From positions 1 to 18,795 of the forward strand of contig JACPKR010000065.1 in assembly GCA_016186945.1 (NCBI GenBank): a stretch of DNA of 18,795 bases, in the 5' to 3' direction. The position numbers were made by a program, and so were the translations under genes. Below the pieces are notes generated by a model, which did not search any database, was not told the DNA's origin, and saw nothing but the letters and a program-made list of their open reading frames with translations. The DNA is from Deltaproteobacteria bacterium. GTDB lineage: Bacteria > Bdellovibrionota_B > Oligoflexia > Oligoflexales > Bog-1112. Positions 1-6,325 of the stretch are shown here, in pieces. How positions within the stretch are numbered: position 1 is the stretch's first letter; every line of letters begins with the position of its first letter.

Positions 1-37
1 ACGTTGACAGTTTTTCCTTGATAAGAGACTCTCATAC

Positions 38-76
38 AAACTCCTATGATGTGTTGATCTAGGAGTTTCCTTTTTT
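38..76 (+). terminator. Intrinsic terminator of a gene left of the window
   Basis: A perfect 9-bp inverted repeat (AAACTCCTA at 38-46, TAGGAGTTT at 60-68) with a 13-nt loop is followed by CC and a run of six T at 71-76. The T run is on the + strand only, so it would stop transcription coming from a + strand gene outside the window, convergent with ctaB. The stem is AU-rich, so strength is uncertain. Confidence 0.6.
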
Positions 77-111
77 GTGGGCCAGGTCGCTACTACTATT
101 CAACATAGTAA

Positions 112-140
112 CTCGCCCCTCCAAACCTCCCTCTCCCTAA
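112..140. repeat. Degenerate copy of C-rich interspersed repeat
   Basis: The stretch CTCGCCCCTCCAAACC continuing to CTCTCCCTAA matches, with a few C/T changes, the C-rich cores at 4391-4420 (inside the lytic transglycosylase gene) and 11124-11153 (inside the glycosyltransferase gene). All three share the pattern CTCGCCCC-CC-AA-CCCC-CTCTCCCT in the same orientation. This copy lies between genes, just past the end of ctaB. The rest of 1-166 holds no recognisable gene. Confidence 0.55.
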
Positions 141-166
141 TCAGGCCCATCACGATGTCTCGCCCC

Positions 167-1072
167 TCAATTAAAGATCAAGCTATCAAGGGCAAGGGCA
201 CCGAAAATAGCAAAGGTGTAGGCACAAGAAAAATGGAAAAAAGGCATGACCTGGTCATTAGTGCGGGAGCGGAAAATTCGAATAGAATCCCAGGCAAATT
301 TGATTGCGAACGTAGAGCCGACCAGAGCATAAAGCAGCCCCGCCTTCCCAAAAGCGTATAAACTTAGGACAAACGGGATAAGTGCAAGTGAGTAAAGCAT
401 CATCGCTCTTCTGGTCTTATGGTCACCATGAACGACAGGGTACATGGGAATGCCTGCCTTTTTGTAATCTTCTTTATATTTGAGAGCCAGTGCCCAGAAG
501 TGGGGAGGTGTCCAAAGTGTTATGATGAAAAAAAGAACCCAGGCAGGCCACGCAAGATCACCCGATACCGCAGCCCAACCTATCAGTGGACCGACCGCCC
601 CAGCCATCCCGCCAATGACAATATTTTGAGGGGTACGCTTCTTTAGCCAGAGTGTGTAAATGAATATGTAGAAAAGATGGCCACAGAGAGCGATAGCCGC
701 TGCTAGTGGGGTGGTGGCAAAATAAAGAGTGCCTAGCCCCAAGCCTCCCAGAATGAGTCCAAACCAAAAAGCTTCCTTCGCGGTTAATCTTCCTGAAGGT
801 AGGGATCGGGACTGAGTCCGGAGCATATTAAGGTCGAGGTCTTCCTCAAAAACCTGGTTGAAGACAGCGGCGGATGATGAAACCAAGGCTGTGCCAAGAA
901 AGGTCGCTAAAAGTATAAACCCGTCCGGGAAGCCTCCCGAACCAATCACGATGCTGGGAAAACTGGTAATTACAACTAGAAGTGTAATGGTTGGTTTCGT
1001 CAGGTAAAGGAAGTCATTGAACTTCTTAACGTCCGTTAGTCCCAACTTTTTCACGAGTGTCTGACTGGTCAT
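167..1072 (-). CDS. ctaB: Protoheme IX farnesyltransferase (heme O synthase) CtaB
   Basis: Predicted inner-membrane prenyltransferase of 301 residues that adds a farnesyl group to heme B to give heme O, the precursor of heme A for aa3-type oxidases. The UbiA-family signature is clear: N72..E76-E-D78-L-D80 followed by LNMLRTQSRSLPSGR, and the second loop ALKYKEDYKKAGIPMYPVV near residues 196-214. Several hydrophobic segments follow, as expected of a protein with 7-9 membrane helices. The first Asp of the usual NxxxDxDxD motif is Glu here, a conservative change. The start is the ATG at 1072, which overlaps the ctaA stop as ATGA; the open frame continues to 1504, but that part lies inside ctaA and is not family sequence. 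It is translationally coupled to ctaA, which uses its product. Confidence 0.95.
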   Translation of the reverse strand: MTSQTLVKKLGLTDVKKFNDFLYLTKPTITLLVVITSFPSIVIGSGGFPDGFILLATFLGTALVSSSAAVFNQVFEEDLDLNMLRTQSRSLPSGRLTAKEAFWFGLILGGLGLGTLYFATTPLAAAIALCGHLFYIFIYTLWLKKRTPQNIVIGGMAGAVGPLIGWAAVSGDLAWPAWVLFFIITLWTPPHFWALALKYKEDYKKAGIPMYPVVHGDHKTRRAMMLYSLALIPFVLSLYAFGKAGLLYALVGSTFAIKFAWDSIRIFRSRTNDQVMPFFHFSCAYTFAIFGALALDSLIFN

Positions 1073-2067
1073 GGAGCGCCTTTCCAAGGGCCACTCGCCA
1101 GATGTTCGCGACCGAGCGATCCTTCGGCTACGCTCCGGGCAGACTTCCTCGTCTTCCCAAAGCTCCCTCCTCTCTTTAATTGAGGGGTAAGGTAGAGTTC
1201 CATGGTTCCCACGATCAGCAAACTGAAAATCAAGACTGCGTTCGCGTGGTGCCCAGCAACCGCCCAGAGAGGAAGGGCGTAATAGATCGACGCCACGCCT
1301 ATAACGATTTGCACAGCCATGAGGGGGGCGAAAAATCTGATCGCTAATCCTGTCAAAAGCGGAAGACCGCTCTTCCGTCGTAAAGCAAGAAACAGGGCAA
1401 AAACGAATAAAGAAACGCCTACAAACCTGTGAATCATCTGCACCCATAAGTGGAAAGAGGCGGGAGGAATCCACTGTCCGAAGCAAGTTGGGAAGTCGGG
1501 GCACACCAGACTGGCATGATTACTGGAGACCATGCCGCCAATGCCGAGCTGGAGGTAAAGCAATAGCGTAGCAATGGTCAAGAGCAAGCGGGTCGTTATC
1601 AAAGTTCTGGGGGCATAATGTTTGCCAGTATCGAGTTGATAATATGTAGAACGTCTCCACATCCAGAGTAAGGTGCTCAGAAAAATAAGAGCGGTTAATA
1701 AATGAGAAGAAACAACAGATGGATCCAAAAGTCTCAATACAGTTAGCCCCCCCAACACACACTGGAACAGAAATAAAGCCAGGGCAAATGCGATTTCCTT
1801 GCTGTAAACGACTCGTAGGATAGGGGAACGGATCACTTTCACCGACATCCAAAACAGCAGAATACCGAGGCAGAGGGCAACGAGTCTGTGGAACCACTCG
1901 AGGAAAACCTGGATGTCCATTGACGGAACCAGGGCACCAAAACACATGGGCCAGTCGGGACAGGAAAGCCCAGAATCAGTCGTTCTGACAATTGAGCCAA
2001 GAACCATCAAGGCAAAGCAAAGTGAGGCTAGCCCTAAGGCTTGGGTGCCGAATTTGCGGACTTCCAT
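1069..2067 (-). CDS. ctaA: Heme A synthase CtaA
   Basis: Predicted membrane enzyme of 332 residues that oxidises the C8 methyl of heme O to the formyl group of heme A. It shows the two-fold repeat of the COX15/CtaA family. Half 1 has SGLSCPDWPMCFG (C36, C42), the EWFHR motif (E57, H60) and H122. Half 2 has a matching CPDFPTCFG (C189, C195), MIHRFVG (H213) and AGHHAN (H273/H274). Cysteine pairs occur in both halves. The hydrophilic tail from about residue 299 looks foreign: it is encoded by 1072-1170, which contains a short interspersed repeat (1118-1142), so the ancestral protein probably ended near residue 298. The start is the ATG at 2067, which begins right before a hydrophobic segment; no strong ribosome site is seen. 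A palindromic element sits 24 bp upstream. It overlaps ctaB by 4 nt (ATGA). Confidence 0.95.
   Translation of the reverse strand: MEVRKFGTQALGLASLCFALMVLGSIVRTTDSGLSCPDWPMCFGALVPSMDIQVFLEWFHRLVALCLGILLFWMSVKVIRSPILRVVYSKEIAFALALFLFQCVLGGLTVLRLLDPSVVSSHLLTALIFLSTLLWMWRRSTYYQLDTGKHYAPRTLITTRLLLTIATLLLYLQLGIGGMVSSNHASLVCPDFPTCFGQWIPPASFHLWVQMIHRFVGVSLFVFALFLALRRKSGLPLLTGLAIRFFAPLMAVQIVIGVASIYYALPLWAVAGHHANAVLIFSLLIVGTMELYLTPQLKRGGSFGKTRKSARSVAEGSLGREHLASGPWKGAP
1118..1142. repeat. Short imperfect palindromic repeat inside the ctaA 3' end
   Basis: A 25-nt sequence GATCCTTCGGCTACGCTC followed by CGGGCAG matches the sequence at 4361-4384 (GACCCTTCGCTTTGCTCA followed by GGGCAG) at most positions, in the same orientation. 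This CCTTCG...GCTC.GGGCAG type is a short interspersed repeat I have seen in many unrelated bacteria; in one frame it encodes CPERSRR- or CPEQSEG-like peptides. Here it contributes to the C-terminal tail of CtaA. Confidence 0.6.
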
Positions 2068-2091
2068 GTGATCAGCTTTCTCTATTCAGAA

Positions 2092-2165
2092 GCAAGGAGG
2101 TGGTGTCCCTCAGGGGAACTCTTGGAGGAACCAGCTGCGCAGTTTCCTCCAAACCACCTCCTTGC
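2092..2165. repeat. Palindromic element upstream of ctaA (copy 1)
   Basis: Outer arms GCAAGGAGGTGGT (2092-2104) and ACCACCTCCTTGC (2153-2165) are a perfect 13-bp inverted repeat. Inner arms TTGGAGGAA (2122-2130) and TTCCTCCAA (2144-2152) pair perfectly around CCAGCTGCGCAGT. A 17-nt extra segment, itself holding CCCTCAGGGG, bulges on the left side. A second copy, in opposite orientation and without the bulge, lies at 17739-17794. The rest of the 2068-2313 gap is A-rich on the + strand and shows no gene or clear promoter. Confidence 0.85.
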
Positions 2166-2313
2166 ATTATCAAGGTTTAGGGAAAACGAGGTGTCCAACC
2201 CATCCATATGGGAAAGAAGACACAGAAAAAAAATAAAGCGGGAAAAGTAAGAATCAATAAAGCTAACTGTAGCCAACCAAGGTTTTCCTTCCACGGGTCT
2301 CTTTTTGGTTTGC

Positions 2314-4440
2314 TCATTGCTTCGCTCCTTCGGGAAGATCTGACGGCAGATTTTTTATATAATCGACGCTTCTTTTTATCACAACTTTTTCATTAACGGC
2401 ATTGAGGAATTTGTAGACATACATGTTTCGCCATGCCGCAGAAACGTAATGGCGCGTTTCTTCAAACGGAATCAACTCCACCCAAAGTAGAGTGTCCTCA
2501 TGCTGGCGTTGTGTCAACCATCTGTCAACCGCAAATTCTCCTGCATTATAGGCAGCGATCACAGCCGGTGGGTTGTTTGAAAAATTTGCAGCAAGTTTTT
2601 TCAAGTAACGAGAGCCGAGCTTCAAATTGACGTCTGGTTCAAAAAGACGCTCGACAAGACGGGAGTCCAAGCCTGTTTCTTTTGCGACATCGCGAGCCGT
2701 GGTGGGAATAAGTTGCATGAGGCCCAGCGCCCCTGCATAGCTTGCAGCGTCTTTCTCGAAGAGGCTTTCCTGACGCGCGATCGCGTACAAGAGGTCGACA
2801 TCGACAGAACTCTCCTTGGCGCTCTCAACAAAAACGTCTGTGTAAGATGAGGGGAAGTAAATGTAAAGTTGCTCAGGTGAGGTGCGCCAGAAAGCACTCT
2901 GGACTTCGTTCAGCATTTCCGACACATGAATGGCGTTGCGGTAACGTCCTGCCGCATACAGGAGGCGGGAGAGGTAGAGAAAGGCATCTTTATGCCTGGC
3001 AACGGGGAACTTGCGTGTCATGAGGGAGTAAAGCTTTTCAGCTGCCACTTCTGCCCAGTCAAACATTTCTGCCGCGACGAAGATTTCCGCCCGGAGTAGA
3101 GCCATGCTAATTTCTGGGTTGCTGCGCATGATTGCGAGGTCATAGTCGTGGCTGGCATTCAAACGCATCGCAAGCACTTTGGGGTCTCCGTAGGCTTTCT
3201 GCCAAAGCTCCTGACTACGGATCCCTGCAAGTTCCGGCGCAACGATTGAGTAAAAGTCGAGGGGGAATTTTTCTTCAAGATTTGTCAGAAGCGTTTCCTT
3301 TTCCCTAAGGTCTCCGCGTTCTGCGGCTATGCGCGCAAGCCAGAAATAGAGTTTAGGCAGAAGGTTTGGCGAATTTGTTTTTGCCAGCAGGGCAGTCCAT
3401 TTTTTTTCTGCCAGACTCAGGTTCTTGTCCATGTAATGGTATAGCCCTTGAAACCACAGAAAGCGTTCTTCCCATTCCTGGGGAAGTTTGGCGATGGCAA
3501 GGCCACGCTCGGCAAATGCTACTGCTTTCTTATACTGCTTTTTTTCCACCGCGATACGGTGGGCCAAAATGTGCAGGGCTTCTGCTTCAAATGCGATGAG
3601 TGCCTCTCGATCTTTTGCTGTCTTTGTAAGAGAGCTACGGGAGGCGTCCACGATCGTCAGCGCTTTTTCCGTAAGGTTTCTCGCTTTGCGGTAGTCACCG
3701 ACAAGGGTGCGGTACCGAGCAGCGAATAGATAGTCGTCGATTTTTCTGAACATAAACTCGGGCAAGGTTAGACCCATGTCTTGAGGTCGAGGGGAATCAC
3801 GCTCCCACTGGTTAATGAGGTCTAAGTATGTTGCTGCGGCCTCTTTCCTCATAGCATTTCGACGCTGCATAGAGACGAGCAATTGATGGCCGACAAGGGA
3901 GTAGGCATGGAGGGATTTGCTTTCCATCAGTGGCCCGAGCGCTGTTTGGAAAAGGGAGATGGCCTGTTTTTCACTCTGAGAACAGCGGGTCACAAGCGCT
4001 CGCCAGTAAAGTTCAAGAGGACCTTTTAGGGTGGCTACCCACGCTTGCCACTGATCGCGATTGGATGTTTCGCAGTACTGCTGCGAAGTTTTGACGAGCA
4101 TGAGGTCGGAGGGAGGGGGACCTTTTTGTTTAGGAGGAGGGATCACTTTTGCTGCTTTGCTTTTCTCTTTTTCTCGAAGGGGAGGGGGAGGGATGGTGTT
4201 GTGGGTTTCCCAATAATCGACGATGTCTTGGATGGCTTTTTTTTGGAGAGGGTCGTCGGCTATTATTGTTTTCAGACGTTGCCATTCGGAGGGAGGCTTT
4301 GCTTTAAGTCCGGTGCAAACAAGCAAGCTAAGCAGCATCACTGCCCATCTTGGGGGAGGCGACCCTTCGCTTTGCTCAGGGCAGGCTTTTCCCTCGCCCC
4401 CCCAACCCCCTCTCTCCCTGGGCTTGTCCCTGGCTTTCAT
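2314..4440 (-). CDS. Slt-type soluble lytic murein transglycosylase
   Basis: Predicted exported enzyme of 708 residues that cleaves the MurNAc-GlcNAc bond of peptidoglycan to a 1,6-anhydro product. The C-terminal SLT/lysozyme-like domain (about 540-680) has the catalytic Glu in IARQESLF (E558), then GALGLMQLIP (571-579) and AAYNAG (629-634). Residues 130-520 are helix-rich and superhelical or TPR-like, as in Slt70. A proline-rich linker lies at 84-110. The hydrophobic signal segment RWAVMLLSLLVCTGLKA is at 31-47. The first 30 residues are encoded by two interspersed repeats (4361-4384 and 4391-4420), so the true start may be the internal ATG at 4338 (M35). The ATG at 4440 is given because it overlaps the upstream stop as ATGA. 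The first residues are arginine-rich, an odd but usable n-region. Likely periplasmic; I assign the family and not a specific paralogue. Confidence 0.9.
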   Translation of the reverse strand: MKARDKPRERGGWGGEGKACPEQSEGSPPPRWAVMLLSLLVCTGLKAKPPSEWQRLKTIIADDPLQKKAIQDIVDYWETHNTIPPPPLREKEKSKAAKVIPPPKQKGPPPSDLMLVKTSQQYCETSNRDQWQAWVATLKGPLELYWRALVTRCSQSEKQAISLFQTALGPLMESKSLHAYSLVGHQLLVSMQRRNAMRKEAAATYLDLINQWERDSPRPQDMGLTLPEFMFRKIDDYLFAARYRTLVGDYRKARNLTEKALTIVDASRSSLTKTAKDREALIAFEAEALHILAHRIAVEKKQYKKAVAFAERGLAIAKLPQEWEERFLWFQGLYHYMDKNLSLAEKKWTALLAKTNSPNLLPKLYFWLARIAAERGDLREKETLLTNLEEKFPLDFYSIVAPELAGIRSQELWQKAYGDPKVLAMRLNASHDYDLAIMRSNPEISMALLRAEIFVAAEMFDWAEVAAEKLYSLMTRKFPVARHKDAFLYLSRLLYAAGRYRNAIHVSEMLNEVQSAFWRTSPEQLYIYFPSSYTDVFVESAKESSVDVDLLYAIARQESLFEKDAASYAGALGLMQLIPTTARDVAKETGLDSRLVERLFEPDVNLKLGSRYLKKLAANFSNNPPAVIAAYNAGEFAVDRWLTQRQHEDTLLWVELIPFEETRHYVSAAWRNMYVYKFLNAVNEKVVIKRSVDYIKNLPSDLPEGAKQ
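4361..4384. repeat. Short imperfect palindromic repeat in the transglycosylase 5' end
   Basis: GACCCTTCGCTTTGCTCA followed by GGGCAG is the sister copy of 1118-1142. On the coding strand it gives the peptide CPEQSEG. It is an imperfect palindrome (CCCT..GC....GC..AGGG) and lies 6 nt from a second, C-rich repeat. Confidence 0.6.
4391..4420. repeat. C-rich interspersed repeat in the transglycosylase 5' end
   Basis: CCCTCGCCCCCCCAACCC continuing to CTCTCTCCCTG matches the cores at 112-140 and 11124-11153 in the same orientation. On the coding strand it gives the peptide RERGGWGGEGK, close to RERGVWGGEG in the glycosyltransferase. It separates the annotated start codon from the signal peptide. 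Confidence 0.65.
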
Positions 4441-5444
4441 GAAGGCCTCCCCGAGGAAAGTTGGAAGGCTCGGGGGTTCCCTCCCAGGATCAGGACCAGG
4501 AACGATCCGCGAATGGCCATGCGTGAAGCTTGGGAGACAGGGAGATCCAGGCTGTAGTGAACTGAGTTCTGCGTGCCTGGGACAAGGAGTTCCAGCAGTC
4601 CGTCGTGGAAGAGAAACGTGTGGGCTTCTGGCTCAAAGCTGGCGAGGGCTATCTGTCTTTTTCCTTCGACGGGGACGGTTTGAAGGAGTTTTCCTTCTGC
4701 AGAAATACGTAGAATGGCATTGGGGGTGAGTGCGTAAAGTTCGTCATTAAAAACCTGGGTGTGGAGGATCGGGTCTTGGAGATTGGCCACTAGTTTCATC
4801 TTTCCGTTGTAGGGAAAGCGGAATAAAGCGGTCTTTTGCACGAACCACAGGGTCTGATGCTGAGGCATATATTGGTAGAGCGTCGCTGCGTGGGGGCTGA
4901 AACTATGGGAGTGAATTTTGACAAGATTCTTGTTCCCTTCACCGATCACGTAAATACCATCTGTTCTCATCCAGAAGGTTTGGGAGCCGTAGCTCACGAT
5001 TCCCATTGAGCTGCCCTTTGTTTTATCAGGGAGGGGGAAACTGAGAACTTTAAGAGGGTCGGGAGTAATGGAAAATAAATTGATGTCATCGCTAACGACT
5101 ACGGAGTCCGAGATGTGAAGGTGTTTGAGTGGTCGGGAGGTGGGGAGTTTGATTTGTTTGACACGTTTGGAAACGAGATTCCAATGCCAAAGAGACTCTT
5201 GTCCCAGGATCCAGAGCTGAGATCTTTCTGTTATGCCAATGTCCCTTGCGGGCATATCTCGATGCATCTCAGTATATTGAATGGCGGAGAGAGGGATTTC
5301 CCGTGCCGTGAGAAGTTCTGGTTTCGCATGAGAAGGCGTTACTGCACAAAGGAAGCTGGCTAGGACAAAGCCATAAGAATAGGGGAAATAGCAAGTGACG
5401 GGGAGACACGCGAAGATTTTAGGATGACATCTGCTTTTTGGCAT
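4437..5444 (-). CDS. Secreted protein of unknown function, propeller-like repeats
   Basis: I do not recognise this 335-residue protein. The N-terminus looks like a Sec signal: a basic stretch, then a hydrophobic segment near 20-36 ending TPSHA-KPE, so cleavage is likely after A40. The mature part has recurring beta-type segments about 40 residues apart (SQLWILGQESLWHWNL, QTFWMRTDGIYVIGEG, TLWFVQKTALFRFPYNG, ELYALTPNAILRISAEG, TFLFHDGLLELL), which suggests a small beta-propeller; this is inference from pattern only. The start ATG at 5444 overlaps the end of holA by 85 bp, and no later start would keep the signal peptide. Its stop overlaps the transglycosylase start as ATGA, so the two exported proteins are probably made together and may act together in the periplasm. 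Confidence 0.7.
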   Translation of the reverse strand: MPKSRCHPKIFACLPVTCYFPYSYGFVLASFLCAVTPSHAKPELLTAREIPLSAIQYTEMHRDMPARDIGITERSQLWILGQESLWHWNLVSKRVKQIKLPTSRPLKHLHISDSVVVSDDINLFSITPDPLKVLSFPLPDKTKGSSMGIVSYGSQTFWMRTDGIYVIGEGNKNLVKIHSHSFSPHAATLYQYMPQHQTLWFVQKTALFRFPYNGKMKLVANLQDPILHTQVFNDELYALTPNAILRISAEGKLLQTVPVEGKRQIALASFEPEAHTFLFHDGLLELLVPGTQNSVHYSLDLPVSQASRMAIRGSFLVLILGGNPRAFQLSSGRPS

Positions 5445-6322
5445 TCGCTCAAAGCCTTAATCAGTTTGCTTTTGCTCGTTTCTTTTACATAACGATTATA
5501 ACCTTTCGTCAGGCTATACGGTAATTTTGCTGTTTGCGGTTTCAGTGCGTTCCTTAGGTGCCAGACCAGGATACCAACGATAGCGAGGGGGCTTTCTCCT
5601 TGTTCCAGAAGGTGGTCGAGGAAGACCTGGGCGGTGGAAATTTGATGATTGAGAAGGAGCGAACTGAGTTTGAACGCCTCGGCTTGCGATACGGTGGACA
5701 TGACGGGACGCAATTGATCGATTGTGATTGTTTCCTGCTGATGGAAGATAAGGGCGAGTCGGTCGATTTCATTTTCCAGAAAGTAGATATCCTCTCCAGC
5801 CACTTTGAGAAGAAGGTTAAGAGCGTGAGGTTCGAGCTTAATTTGGCGTTTTTTAGCAAGTTGTGTAGCCATAGTGGGCAGATCGTTGGCAAACGGGTTT
5901 TGGCACAGAATTTCCGTGGCACCTAGTCGCTTCATCTCTTTAGCGAGGCTTGTTGAAATTTTGTTGGTTTCCAGAGTCAGGAGGACGATGTTTTGTTTTT
6001 GGGACGTGACTTGGGCCAACCATTTTGCGTATTCACTTTGCTTCTTTACCCGCTTGATGATGTGCAGGGTGGCGTTTTCGAATAGGCTTTTTTGCTCCCA
6101 GATCTCCAGCAGTTTTTCCTTGGGAAATTCCTCTCCTTCCCATTGGGTGGGCGGAGAGCTGTCAATTGTTTTCCAGACGGTTCGTATGGCGCTCAGTGCT
6201 TTGTGGATGAAATATTCGCAGGGACCCCAGGCGACTAGAAAGGAGGCTTCTCGTTTCCGTATGGGTTCGAGGGCGCCTTGCAGGCCTTCCATAAACGTCA
6301 GGTAGGGGGATTTGCGTGCCAT
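5360..6322 (-). CDS. holA: DNA polymerase III subunit delta
   Basis: Predicted 320-residue clamp-loader subunit that opens the beta sliding clamp. Family features are the overall length; the N-terminal SFLVAWGPCEYFIHKAL, in the place of the usual nucleotide-fold start that lacks a working P-loop; the VLLTLETNKISTSLAKEMKRLG stretch; the middle helical part LNLLLKVAGEDIYFLENEIDRLALI; and the C-terminal collar region with VGILVWHLRNALK. This pattern fits HolA, although the N-terminus is divergent. It starts with ATG 3 nt after the ppx stop, so it is co-transcribed with the polyphosphate genes, and its last 85 bp overlap the next gene. Alternatives such as delta-prime are unlikely because the zinc module and P-loop are absent. 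Confidence 0.85.
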   Translation of the reverse strand: MARKSPYLTFMEGLQGALEPIRKREASFLVAWGPCEYFIHKALSAIRTVWKTIDSSPPTQWEGEEFPKEKLLEIWEQKSLFENATLHIIKRVKKQSEYAKWLAQVTSQKQNIVLLTLETNKISTSLAKEMKRLGATEILCQNPFANDLPTMATQLAKKRQIKLEPHALNLLLKVAGEDIYFLENEIDRLALIFHQQETITIDQLRPVMSTVSQAEAFKLSSLLLNHQISTAQVFLDHLLEQGESPLAIVGILVWHLRNALKPQTAKLPYSLTKGYNRYVKETSKSKLIKALSECQKADVILKSSRVSPSLAISPILMALS

Positions 6323-6325
6323 AGT

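Noticed and set aside
1073-1504. N-terminal extension of CtaB
   Set aside because: The extension lies wholly inside ctaA, has no membrane pattern typical of the family, and the ATG at 1072 makes a perfect ATGA coupling.
1992-2250. Short + strand frames across the ctaA upstream region
   Set aside because: They run through ctaA antisense and the palindromic element, with no ribosome site; the shared peptide GGTSCAVSSKPPPC is only the translated repeat.
2166-2313. Promoter for ctaA
   Set aside because: A GATAAT-like box near 2166-2175 on the minus strand has no -35 at a proper distance, so I do not call it.
4045-4729. Long + strand frames of about 170 residues opposite the transglycosylase gene
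   Set aside because: They are antisense shadows of two well-supported genes and the C-rich repeat, with no recognisable domain.
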